This document shows, in pieces, positions 7,132 through 14,640 of a stretch of 35,822 bases of DNA. A program made the position numbers and the translations under genes. The stretch comes from an uncultured Collinsella sp. (GTDB taxonomy: Bacteria > Actinomycetota > Coriobacteriia > Coriobacteriales > Coriobacteriaceae), in contig CABRDB010000036.1 of NCBI GenBank assembly GCA_902469555.1, forward strand, positions 1 through 35,822, in the 5' to 3' direction. Positions within the stretch are counted from its first letter, which is position 1. The number at the start of each line of letters is the position of its first letter. The notes under the pieces were generated by a model that saw nothing but the letters and a program-made list of their open reading frames with translations, did not search any database and was not told the origin of the DNA.

Positions 7132-7944
7132 ATGCAGCGCGTTTGGAGAACGGTTACCGGCTTTTACCATGTCTGTGCCCGCGGTACGGGCAAGCAGCTC
7201 ATCTTTGAGGGCGATGAAGACCGGTGGGAGTTCTTGGAGCTGATGCGTGAGTGCTGCCGCAAGGCGGGCGTGACGGTTATCGCCTGGTGCCTTATGGGCA
7301 ATCACGTGCGTCTGGTGCTTGCAGATTACGAGGATGCGATGAGCGCGGCGATGCACCGGCTGCTTTTGACGTACGCGCGGCGGTTCAATAAACGCACGGG
7401 GCGCACAGGGCATCTGTTCCAGAACCGTTTTGACCGGCGCTCGCTCGATACCGACTGGCAGGTGATGGAGGCTATTCGCTCCGTTCACGCCGATCCGCAG
7501 GAGGCGGGCATCAGTCTTATTGAGCGTTATCCCTGGAGCAGCTTTCCGGAGCATTTGTGCGCTTACGACGGTGACGCGGCCGATGTCGCGAGGGGATTTT
7601 CTGATCCTTCTTGCGTGCTTGAGCTTTTTGGTTCTGCCGAGGGCTTTATTGCCTATTCGCTTTCGACGCCCGACGGCGGCGAACCGGCGCTGCGCGATAT
7701 GAAAGAGACAGAGTGGGAACGCCACGCCTTTGCCGACAAGATGGCGAAGCGCCTGGGCGTGCCGCTCAACGGGGTTAAAACTGCACCGACGGCGCAGCGC
7801 GATACCGTTATTGTTGGATTGAACAATGCCGGCTTTACGGTGCGCCAGATTGAGCGGTATACGGGGATTGGCAAAAGTACCGTTTCTCGTATTGTGCGCG
7901 CCCGTGCGCGAGCGGCGGTGCGGACTGGCGGAAACGTGGTGTAG
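7132..7944 (+). CDS. REP-associated tyrosine transposase (RayT) relative with degenerate active site
   Basis: A 270-residue protein from ATG 7132, behind AAGGGAG. The fold landmarks of IS200/Y1-like RayT proteins are present: GTGKQLIFEGDEDRWEFLEL (19-38), VIAWCLMGNHVRLVL (49-63), TGHLFQNRF (92-100), then AIRSVHADPQEAG (114-126) and YPWSSF (133-138). A helix-turn-helix tail follows (about 230-262, FTVRQIERYTGIGKSTVSRI). In active relatives the metal-binding motif is HxH and the nucleophile is a Tyr before I/VHxNP. Here these read His58-Val-Arg60 and Ser117. The protein is therefore probably unable to cut DNA but may still bind hairpins. It stands alone between metabolic genes; no flanking inverted repeats or target duplications were found. 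Confidence 0.75.
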   Translation: MQRVWRTVTGFYHVCARGTGKQLIFEGDEDRWEFLELMRECCRKAGVTVIAWCLMGNHVRLVLADYEDAMSAAMHRLLLTYARRFNKRTGRTGHLFQNRFDRRSLDTDWQVMEAIRSVHADPQEAGISLIERYPWSSFPEHLCAYDGDAADVARGFSDPSCVLELFGSAEGFIAYSLSTPDGGEPALRDMKETEWERHAFADKMAKRLGVPLNGVKTAPTAQRDTVIVGLNNAGFTVRQIERYTGIGKSTVSRIVRARARAAVRTGGNVV

Positions 7945-8542
7945 GGCCGCCGGTGCACCGCAGCTGGGGTCGCCCATACGCCACAGCTATTGTTCTAAAA
8001 GCTCGGGTACGGTAACTGCACTTCTTAATTTGCATAGAACAGACGCCGTTATGCATAAAATAACGCCTTAGCTCGGTTTTGCCCGTACCTACCCCCGTCT
8101 GCGCCGTGCAAAAAGCGGAGTTTTCTGCATCGTGGTACTGTCGGCACCGCCGCAATTTTGCAACATATGGGCTCTGAAGCTATTTATGCCTGCCGATGCG
8201 CTCCCGAAGCTCATGTTTGCGCCCCTGAGACCACGATGCTTGTTCTAAAACGCAATATAAAGGCCACTGGAGATGTTGAGTAACGCTTCCAATGCGTATA
8301 CACACGGCTTGGCGTGCTGAATACTCGCAAAAATGCACGCCGCACCCTAGGGGACCTGTCTGCGGCAGGCGTGAGGCGAGCCGGAGCCCAGTAAGACGAG
8401 GCTTGGGACATTGCCTGGCGTGCCCGTGGTCCTGTCACAAGTTTTAGTACGGTGGAAAACGCTCGTGTTCGTGGTTGGCCGTGCGATAAATGACAGACGG
8501 GGCGTCGGACGCATGGGCTGCGTGTGCGCTCGTTATGAAAAA
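7945..8542. other. 600-base intergenic region with scattered small repeats
   Basis: No convincing gene on either strand. Visible structure: CGTTAT/ATAACG arms near 8048-8070, the 11-base word TTGTTCTAAAA twice (7990-8000 and 8240-8250), and GCATCGTGGT (8127-8136) facing its complement ACCACGATGC (8230-8239). These could be remains of REP-like elements served by the neighbouring RayT relative, or of an old insertion. I see no riboswitch or known structured RNA. Confidence 0.4.
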
Positions 8543-8571
8543 GCCGAGCCGCCCGTATCGGGCGGCTCGGC
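8543..8571 (-). terminator. Terminator of the suf operon
   Basis: 13-base perfect arms GCCGAGCCGCCCG (8543-8555) and CGGGCGGCTCGGC (8559-8571). On the minus strand the hairpin is followed by TTTTTC. It lies 30 bases beyond the sufU stop. Confidence 0.9.
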
Positions 8572-8600
8572 AATCAAAATCCTTGGATTTGGGGCATCCG

Positions 8601-9035
8601 CTACTGGTTAGCTTGCCCCTCGAGCATACCGTCGAGGGTGCGCCAGGCGAGCTCGGCGCACTTGACGCGGGCGGGCATGTGCGAGATGTCCTGGAGCTGG
8701 GCGGCCTCGTCCAGATCTTCCAGGTCCTCCTCTGAGAGCTGCTCGCCGCGGATCATGGCCAGGAAGAGCCCGGCCAGGCGGCGTGCCTCCTCGACCGTCT
8801 CGCCGGTGATGAGGTCGGCCATGATATCGGCGCTGGCCTGGCTGATGGCGCAGCCGTGGCCGGTAAAGGAGGCTTCCTCGATCACGTTGTTCTCGACTCG
8901 TAGCTGCAAGGTGAGCTCGTCACCGCAGCTGGGGTTGATACCGTCGTGCTCGTGCGTGGGAGCATCCATCTCGTACTTATAGTCTGGGTGCGAGTTGTGC
9001 TCCATAAACGTGGTGGAGGTGTACAGATTACCCAT
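8601..9035 (-). CDS. sufU: SufU, zinc-dependent sulfurtransferase of the SUF system
   Basis: A 144-residue IscU-like protein from ATG 9035. Ligand residues are visible as Cys37 and Asp39 (NPSCGD), Cys62 (GHGCAISQAS) and Cys126 (VKCAELAW). This is the pattern of SufU, which takes persulfide sulfur from SufS and passes it to the SufBCD scaffold. The start overlaps the end of sufS by eight bases, so translation is coupled. The stretch between Cys62 and Cys126 is longer than in IscU, as is usual for SufU. It is the last gene of the operon, before the terminator at 8543-8571. Confidence 0.92.
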   Translation of the reverse strand: MGNLYTSTTFMEHNSHPDYKYEMDAPTHEHDGINPSCGDELTLQLRVENNVIEEASFTGHGCAISQASADIMADLITGETVEEARRLAGLFLAMIRGEQLSEEDLEDLDEAAQLQDISHMPARVKCAELAWRTLDGMLEGQANQ

Positions 9036-10353
9036 TGAACGTGCTCCAAACGTGATGCAGGCCGGCGATGAACTTGTCGATGTCGGCCTTGTCGTTGTAG
9101 AAGGCCACGCTGGCGCGGCAGCAGGCAAGGTTCTCGACGCCCAGCCAGGTGAGCAGCGGCTGTGCGCAGTGGTGGCCGGCGCGGATGCAGACGCCGTCCA
9201 TGTCCATGATGCTCGCGACGTCGTGCGGGTGAATTCCCTTGACGTTAAAGCTCACAACGCCGTGGTGGTTGTCCCAGTAGATGGAACCGATGATTTGGAC
9301 AAAGTCGAGCTGCATGAGTTCGCCCATCAGATAGTGGACGAGTGCCTGCTCGCGGGCCTGGATGTTCTCGTAGCCCACCGTGTTGACCAGGTAGTCAAGT
9401 GCCGCGCCTGTGGCGAAGATGCCGGCGGCGTCCTGCGTGCCGGCCTCGAACTTCTCGGGGACGGGAGCCCAGACGGCGTCCTGTTCGGTGACCGAGTCGA
9501 TCATCTCGCCGCCGGTGAGCATGGGCGGCATGGCGTTGAGCAGGTCCATCTTGCCCCACAGCACGCCGATGCCCATGGGGCCCATGGCCTTGTGCGCGCT
9601 AAAGGCAAAGAAGTCGGCTCCCAGATCGGCCACGTTGACCGGCATGTGCGGCAGCGACTGCGCGCCGTCGACGACCAGATAGCCGCCGTACTTGTGCACG
9701 AGCTTGCCGAGGTTCTTGACCGGATTCTCGACGCCCAGGACGTTGGAGACCTGACCCACGGCCAGAATCTTGGTCTTGGGACCCACCTTGGCAAGAACCT
9801 CCTCGGTGGTGAGCTGGCCGGTCTTGGTGGGGTAGAGGTAGACGAGCTTGGCGCCGGTCTCGCGGCAGACCTGCTGCCACGGGATCAGGTTGGAGTGGTG
9901 CTCCATGATGGTGATGACGACCTCGTCGCCCGGTTCGAGCACTGTGGGTGCAAAGCTCTTGGCGACCAGATTGAGCGACTCGCTCGTGTTGCGGGTGAAG
10001 ACGACCTCGTTGGCCTGGGAAGCGCCGATGAGGTCAGCGATCTGCTGGCGCACCTTCGCGATGGCGTCGGTGGCCTCGACGGACAGCGAGTACAGGCCGC
10101 GCAGGGGGTTGGCGTTCATGCGCTGATAGAAGTCACGCTCGGCGTCGAGCACGCAGGCGGGGCGCTGCGCGGTGGCGGCGCTATCGAGGAAGGCGATCTC
10201 GGGGTGCTGCTGAAACAGCGGGAACTGGCCCTTGTAGGGGTTGGTCTCGATATCTACGGTAGGCCAGCCGCGCGAAGCCTCGTCGCTGGCGTCGAGCTCC
10301 ATGGGCTCGGGGGCGGTACAGGTGTCGCATTTAACGTGCTCGGTGTCGATCAT
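9028..10353 (-). CDS. sufS: SufS cysteine desulfurase
   Basis: A 441-residue PLP enzyme that removes sulfur from cysteine and holds it as a persulfide. The PLP lysine is Lys255 in FFAFSAHKAMGPMG; the PLP-contacting His is in IMEHHSN (150-155). The persulfide-forming Cys is Cys396 in RAGHHCAQPLL, the type II (SufS) motif. CRASVAFYN (412-420) closes the active site. About 40 N-terminal residues precede the usual SufS start region and include CDTC (9-12), an uncommon extension. The ATG overlaps the sufD stop by four bases (ATGA). The partner SufU is encoded directly downstream. Confidence 0.95.
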   Translation of the reverse strand: MIDTEHVKCDTCTAPEPMELDASDEASRGWPTVDIETNPYKGQFPLFQQHPEIAFLDSAATAQRPACVLDAERDFYQRMNANPLRGLYSLSVEATDAIAKVRQQIADLIGASQANEVVFTRNTSESLNLVAKSFAPTVLEPGDEVVITIMEHHSNLIPWQQVCRETGAKLVYLYPTKTGQLTTEEVLAKVGPKTKILAVGQVSNVLGVENPVKNLGKLVHKYGGYLVVDGAQSLPHMPVNVADLGADFFAFSAHKAMGPMGIGVLWGKMDLLNAMPPMLTGGEMIDSVTEQDAVWAPVPEKFEAGTQDAAGIFATGAALDYLVNTVGYENIQAREQALVHYLMGELMQLDFVQIIGSIYWDNHHGVVSFNVKGIHPHDVASIMDMDGVCIRAGHHCAQPLLTWLGVENLACCRASVAFYNDKADIDKFIAGLHHVWSTFNG

Positions 10354-11621
10354 GCGAGCTCCTCTTCAAAGTTGTCGATCAGGTTGTTGCCCAGGCGGAC
10401 GACGGCTGCGCGGGTGCGCTCGTCGGTGGCGGAAAGCGCGGCGTCCTCCAGCTTGGCGCGGATGAACAGGTCCTCGGCGGCATTTTGGTCAAGGCCGCGG
10501 CAGGCGAGATAGAACAGCTGCTCGTCGCGGACGTGGCCGATCGTGGCGCCGTGGTTACCGGCGACGTCGTCCTCGTCGCACAGGATGACGGGGACGGTCT
10601 TGTTGTCGACGCCCTTGTTGGCCAAAAGCACCGTCTCGCGCTCGGTGCCGGTTGCACCCTTGCAGCCGTGTACGAGGTCGATGGTGCCGCGGTAGACCTT
10701 CTTGGACGTGCCGGTTAGCACGCCGTTGGCGTCGATTTCGCATTCGGTCTTGCGACCGCGGTGGCGCAGCTCATAGTTAAAGTCGCGTACCTGCTCGCGG
10801 GCGCCCAGGTAGTCAGTATCGATGGTGACCTTGGCAGTATCGCCCAGCAGGTCGCCGGCAAGACCGGTGGCGCTGGCGCCGGCGCCCAGGACGGTGTGCT
10901 GCACGTTGACGCGCGCGCCCTCGTCCAGGAACAGGCCGGTGTCATCGAGCGCGATCCAGCTATCGTCGAGCGTCTGCGTGCAGGTCACGTTGACGGTGGA
11001 ATACTCGTGGGCGCACACGCGTAGCGCGGAGCCCACGACGCCTTGGCCGGCAACGGGGGAGTCCAGGGCTATGCGCAGGTCGAGCGTTGCCTGCGGACGG
11101 GCGACGACGTCGATGGCGGCGATGGCCGCGGCTGCATCGACACCGCTCACGCGCACGGTAACCGTGGCGTGCTTGTATGCGGGCACATCGATGACGACGC
11201 GCTTGGTGGCGTGGTCGGCCAGGTAGGTGTAGGCAGCCTCGCCCATGCCAGTCTCGAAGGCCTCGGCAGGAGAGAGCTCCTCCTCGAGCTTGATGGCGCC
11301 GGCCTGGTAGATGGAGGTGGCGGGCACGTCGAGCTCGGTCTCGGGCGTGATGCGGGCGCGGTCGGCTGCATCACCGGGGGCAGAGGCGCGGCGCTCGGGG
11401 AAGCGCTCGGCCATGGCGTCCATGGCGGCTTCGAAGGCATCAGCCGCGCCGGAGAACTGCTCGTCCAGGCCCTCAACCTCAACGGCTTCGGCGGGGGCGA
11501 GGGCAAGCTCGTCCGAAAGCTCGAGCTTGGTCTGGTTCATCTTGAGCCAGCCCCAAGTGGCGGCCGGCATAGCGTTGACCTGCTCGAGCGTGGTAGCAGC
11601 GGTGTTGGTTTCCTGTTTCAT
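10350..11621 (-). CDS. sufD: SufD, Fe-S cluster assembly scaffold subunit
   Basis: A 423-residue protein with the SufB/SufD beta-helix pattern. The C-terminal part carries NHGATIGHVRDEQLFYLACRGLDQNAAEDLFI, the matching segment to SufB. The N-terminal 150 residues are variable and Ala/Glu-rich, as in SufD. It lacks the full set of SufB-specific residues and is about 50 residues shorter than the neighbouring SufB, which supports SufD. It should form SufBC2D with the neighbouring products. The start overlaps the sufB stop by one base (TAATG). Confidence 0.88.
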   Translation of the reverse strand: MKQETNTAATTLEQVNAMPAATWGWLKMNQTKLELSDELALAPAEAVEVEGLDEQFSGAADAFEAAMDAMAERFPERRASAPGDAADRARITPETELDVPATSIYQAGAIKLEEELSPAEAFETGMGEAAYTYLADHATKRVVIDVPAYKHATVTVRVSGVDAAAAIAAIDVVARPQATLDLRIALDSPVAGQGVVGSALRVCAHEYSTVNVTCTQTLDDSWIALDDTGLFLDEGARVNVQHTVLGAGASATGLAGDLLGDTAKVTIDTDYLGAREQVRDFNYELRHRGRKTECEIDANGVLTGTSKKVYRGTIDLVHGCKGATGTERETVLLANKGVDNKTVPVILCDEDDVAGNHGATIGHVRDEQLFYLACRGLDQNAAEDLFIRAKLEDAALSATDERTRAAVVRLGNNLIDNFEEELA

Positions 11622-13033
11622 TATCCGATCGCTCCTTCCATCTCGAGCTTGATCAGGTTGTTCATCTCGACGGCGTACTCAAGCGGCAGTTCCTTGGAGA
11701 CCGGGTTGGCAAAACCGTTAACGATCATGGTGCGGGCCTCTTCCTCCGAGATCCCGCGGCTCATCAGGTAGAACACCTTGTCGTCGCCGATGCGGCCGAT
11801 GGTGGCCTCGTGGCCGATGTCGACGTTCTTGGCGCGGATGTCCATGGCGGGGATGGTGTCGGAGCGGCTCTGGTCGTCGAGCATGAGCGACTGGCAGCTC
11901 ACGGTTGCCTTGGAACCCTCGGCCTTGGGCGTGGCCACGATGGAGCTGCGGAAGGTCTGGATGCCGCCGCTCTTGGAGATGCCCTTGGTCTCGACGGTCG
12001 CCGAGGTATCGGGCGCGTTGAGCACGACCTTGCAGCCGGTATCGAGGTTCTGGCCGGCGCCGGCAAAGGTGATGCCGGTAAAGCTCGAGCGGGCGCGGCG
12101 GCCGTTGAGCACGCTCATGGGGTAGAGGTAGCCCACGTGGCTGCCGAAGGAGCCGCTGATCCACTCGATGTCGCCGTCCTCGTCCACGCGCGCACGCTTG
12201 GTGTTGAGGTTGTACATGTTCTTGGACCAGTTCTCGATGGTCGAGTAGCGCAGGTGCGCACGCTTGCCCACAAAGAGCTCGACGGCGCCGGCGTGGAGGT
12301 TGGCCACGTTGTACTTGGGCGCGGAGCAGCCCTCGATAAAGTGCAGGTCAGCGTCGTCCTCGACAATGATGAGCGTGTGCTCAAACTGGCCGGCACCCTT
12401 AGCGTTGAGGCGGAAGTAGCTCTGCAGCGGGAAGTCGAGCTTGGTGCCCTTGGGCACGTAGACAAACGAGCCGCCCGACCACACGGCGCCGTGCAGGGCT
12501 GCAAACTTGTGATCGGTGGGCGGGATGAGCGTCATGAACTTCTCGTGGATGAGCGGCTCCCACTGCGGGTCGTGCAGGGCCTCCTCAATGCCGGAGTAGA
12601 CGATGCCCATCTTGGACGCGGTGTCCTGCATGTTGTGGTAGACGAGCTCGGAGTCGTACTGCGCGCCGACGCCCGCCAGATAGCTGCGCTCGGCCTCGGG
12701 GATGCCCAGGCGCTCAAAGGTGTTCTTGATGTCGTCGGGCACCGACTCCCAGTCGTGCTTTTGGTCGGTGTTGGGCTTGACGTAGGTGACGATGTTGTCC
12801 ATGTCCAGGCCCTCGATGGAGGGGCCCCACGTCGGATCCGGGAAGCGGTTGAAGATCTCGAGGGACTTGAGGCGCAGGTCGAGCATCCACTGCGGCTCGT
12901 CCTTCTTGGCGCTGATCTCGCGCACGATGTCGGGCGTGATGCCGGCGTCGAGGCGCTCGAATCCCTCCTCGCCATAGGTGAAGTCGTAGAGGCTGCGGTC
13001 GATGTCCGCGACCTCGGTGCGGTTCTTGGTCAT
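11621..13033 (-). CDS. sufB: SufB, Fe-S cluster assembly scaffold subunit
   Basis: A 470-residue protein, the normal SufB length. Typical segments are present: GVGAQYDSELVYHN, AALHGAVWSGGSFVYVPKGT, EGCSAPKYN, VSCQSLMLDDQSRSDT, and near the end GHEATIGRIGDDKVFYLMSRGISEEEA. The Cys and Glu in the last two correspond to the residues implicated in sulfur transfer and cluster building in SufB. It lies 12 bases downstream of sufC and overlaps sufD by one base. It is the core scaffold of the operon. Confidence 0.95.
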   Translation of the reverse strand: MTKNRTEVADIDRSLYDFTYGEEGFERLDAGITPDIVREISAKKDEPQWMLDLRLKSLEIFNRFPDPTWGPSIEGLDMDNIVTYVKPNTDQKHDWESVPDDIKNTFERLGIPEAERSYLAGVGAQYDSELVYHNMQDTASKMGIVYSGIEEALHDPQWEPLIHEKFMTLIPPTDHKFAALHGAVWSGGSFVYVPKGTKLDFPLQSYFRLNAKGAGQFEHTLIIVEDDADLHFIEGCSAPKYNVANLHAGAVELFVGKRAHLRYSTIENWSKNMYNLNTKRARVDEDGDIEWISGSFGSHVGYLYPMSVLNGRRARSSFTGITFAGAGQNLDTGCKVVLNAPDTSATVETKGISKSGGIQTFRSSIVATPKAEGSKATVSCQSLMLDDQSRSDTIPAMDIRAKNVDIGHEATIGRIGDDKVFYLMSRGISEEEARTMIVNGFANPVSKELPLEYAVEMNNLIKLEMEGAIG

Positions 13034-13045
13034 TGCGTCGCCCCT

Positions 13046-13846
13046 TTACGCCTGCTGCTCGGCAGCGGCGGCCTCGGCCTGGGCGCGCTGCTCGGCTGCC
13101 TCGCGCTCGAAGGTCTCAAAGCCGTTCTTGTCGATCCAGGGGATCAGCGAGGCGTCGTCCTCGCGCACGATGTGGCCCTTGACCATAACGTGGACGCGGT
13201 CGACATCTAGGTGCTCCAGGATGCGCGTGTTGTGCGTGATGATGAGCATGGAGCCGTCGCAGCTCTTGCGATACGCGTCCATGCCGTGGCTGACGGTGGA
13301 CAGGGCGTCGACGTCCAGGCCGGAGTCGGTTTCGTCCAGGATGGCGAGCTTGGGCTGCAGCAGCAGGAGCTGGAGCATCTCGACCTTCTTTTTCTCGCCG
13401 CCCGAGAAACCTACGCCCAGCTCGCGGTTGAGGTAGGCGGTATCCATGTTGAGCTCGGCCGCGAGCTCCTTGACGCGACGGCGGAATTCCTTGCCCTTCA
13501 TCTCCAGGCCGGGGCGGCCGGCGATGCTGGCGCGCAAAAAGCTCGACAGCGGCACGCCCGGGATCTCGACCGGAGCCTGGAAGCTCAGGAACAGGCCGGC
13601 GCGCGAACGCTTGTCGGTGGTGAGCTCGGTGATATCCTGGCCGTCAAAGACGATGCGGCCGTCGTTGACCGTGTAAACGGGGTCGCCCATGACCAGGTGG
13701 CCGAGGGTGGACTTGCCGGCGCCGTTGGGCCCCATCAGCACATGGGTCTCGCCGGCGGCGACGTTAAGGTTGACGTTGTGGAGGATGGTCTTCTCGTCCA
13801 CGGAGGCGGTCAGACCTTCGATGGAAAGCAGCGGATTTGCGCTCAT
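13046..13846 (-). CDS. sufC: SufC, ATPase of the SUF scaffold complex
   Basis: A 266-residue ABC-type ATPase. It shows Walker A GPNGAGKST (39-47), Q-loop at Gln90 (LSFQAP), signature FSGGEKKK (147-154), Walker B LAILDE (167-172) with ETDSGLD, and switch His205 (ITHNT). ATG 13846 is chosen over 13876 because AGAGGGA precedes it. The C-terminus has an unusual Ala/Glu/Gln tail (AEQRAQAEAAAAEQQA) beyond the fold. SufC hydrolyses ATP to change the shape of SufB-SufD during cluster assembly. It is the first gene of the operon, behind the predicted promoter at 13911-13938. Confidence 0.94.
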   Translation of the reverse strand: MSANPLLSIEGLTASVDEKTILHNVNLNVAAGETHVLMGPNGAGKSTLGHLVMGDPVYTVNDGRIVFDGQDITELTTDKRSRAGLFLSFQAPVEIPGVPLSSFLRASIAGRPGLEMKGKEFRRRVKELAAELNMDTAYLNRELGVGFSGGEKKKVEMLQLLLLQPKLAILDETDSGLDVDALSTVSHGMDAYRKSCDGSMLIITHNTRILEHLDVDRVHVMVKGHIVREDDASLIPWIDKNGFETFEREAAEQRAQAEAAAAEQQA

Positions 13847-13910
13847 GCTGTCCCTCTCTGTATATGGTGTACTCATAGGTGTACTAAACCCTAGGAATCT
13901 TCTCGGAATA

Positions 13911-13938
13911 AAGTTACTATGGGTTCGGCGTTAGTCAA
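13911..13938 (-). promoter_or_regulatory. Predicted suf operon promoter
   Basis: On the minus strand TTGACT (13938-13933) is followed after 16 bases by TAACTT (13916-13911), with sufC starting about 65 bases on. The -35 is near consensus, the -10 weaker. The -35 lies inside the short inverted repeat at 13931-13954. Confidence 0.5.
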
Positions 13939-13954
13939 GGGAAAACCCGACTAA
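13931..13954. promoter_or_regulatory. IscR-like operator on the suf -35 box
   Basis: Six-base arms TTAGTC (13931-13936) and GACTAA (13949-13954) are separated by 12 bases. The TTGACTAA half on the minus strand resembles the half-site of IscR type 1 sites known from other bacteria. The overlap with the predicted -35 would let a bound Rrf2 protein block suf transcription. The site is 116 bases from the Rrf2 gene start. Confidence 0.55.
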
Positions 13955-13975
13955 TCCACTCGACTTTTCAAATTC

Positions 13976-14006
13976 TGGGACAAAATAACCTGTTGTGTTT
14001 GTCCCA
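13976..14006. promoter_or_regulatory. Long inverted repeat operator, copy 1
   Basis: Arms TGGGACAAA (13976-13984) and TTTGTCCCA (13998-14006) flank 13 bases containing AACCTGTT. A near copy sits 44 bases further right. The pair lies between the suf operon and the Rrf2 gene and is probably bound by that regulator or a second one. Confidence 0.65.
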
Positions 14007-14019
14007 CTTGCTTTAAATT

Positions 14020-14049
14020 TGGGACAACAAACCTGGTTATGTTGTCCCA
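14020..14049. promoter_or_regulatory. Long inverted repeat operator, copy 2
   Basis: Arms TGGGACAAC (14020-14028) and GTTGTCCCA (14041-14049) flank 12 bases with an inner AACC-T-GGTT symmetry. It ends 20 bases before the Rrf2 start codon. A possible -10 (TAAATT, 14014-14019) just ahead of it would place transcription start inside the repeat, as expected for autorepression. Confidence 0.65.
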
Positions 14050-14069
14050 GCAACGATGGGAGGGTAGGT

Positions 14070-14501
14070 ATGCTCATTTCCTCTAAGGGCCGCTATGCCC
14101 TCCGACTGATGATCTATATCGCAGCGCTTGGTGATGCCGAGGGCAAGATCGCCCTGCGCGAGGTCGCCGACCGCGAGCATATCTCACAAAAGTATCTGGA
14201 GCAGCTGGTTCGTCCGCTTATGAAAGCGGGCCTGCTTAAGAGCGTACGCGGTAAGGGCGGCGGCTACATGATGGCCAAGGATCCGGCCGAGGTGCGCGCC
14301 GGCGACATCCTGCGTGCCGTCGAGGGCAGCACGGCTCCAGTGGCGTGCGACGGCATCGACAACAGCTGCACCCGTAGTGATCTGTGCTCAACGGTCAAGT
14401 TCTGGCGCGGTCTGGACGACGTGATTGAAAAGTACGTCGACGGCGTGACGTTGGCCGACCTAGCCGCCGTCCCCGAGATCAACTTTGACCTTAAGCTGTA
14501 G
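14070..14501 (+). CDS. Rrf2 family Fe-S sensing regulator, likely SufR/IscR of the suf operon
   Basis: A 143-residue protein. The N-terminal winged helix matches Rrf2: ISSKGRYALRLMIYIA (3-18), EVADREHISQKYLEQLVRPLMKAGLLKSVRGKGGGYMMA (31-69). Three cysteines, Cys93, Cys100 and Cys106, are spaced as in IscR-type proteins that hold a [2Fe-2S] cluster. It is divergent from sufCBDSU, with operator-like repeats between, so it probably represses suf when cluster supply is adequate and controls itself. ATG 14070 follows GGGAGGGTAGGT. An in-frame longer start from 13995 would run through the operator repeats and is not used. Confidence 0.88.
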   Translation: MLISSKGRYALRLMIYIAALGDAEGKIALREVADREHISQKYLEQLVRPLMKAGLLKSVRGKGGGYMMAKDPAEVRAGDILRAVEGSTAPVACDGIDNSCTRSDLCSTVKFWRGLDDVIEKYVDGVTLADLAAVPEINFDLKL

Positions 14502-14640
14502 GTTGAGCGCAATTCCTTAAGATTTCGCGGAGGGTTGTTGCCGTTTACCGAGGGGTTGTTGTGCAACAACGGGTGAGCTGCAATACTTAATTCTATCTTT
14601 GCAAACCGCACTTTAACTACACCAATGCAGGGAGGATCTT

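Noticed and set aside
7132..7944. Active insertion sequence
   Set aside because: No flanking inverted ends or target duplications were found, and the catalytic residues are replaced.
8211..8470. Possible cobalamin or other riboswitch ahead of suf terminator region
   Set aside because: GCCACTGGAG- and GCCGGAGCCC-like words were checked on both strands, but no complete conserved core could be assembled.
8995..13210. Long plus-strand open frames (505 and 466 codons) across suf
   Set aside because: They are antisense to sufS, sufD, sufB and sufC, whose family motifs are unambiguous.
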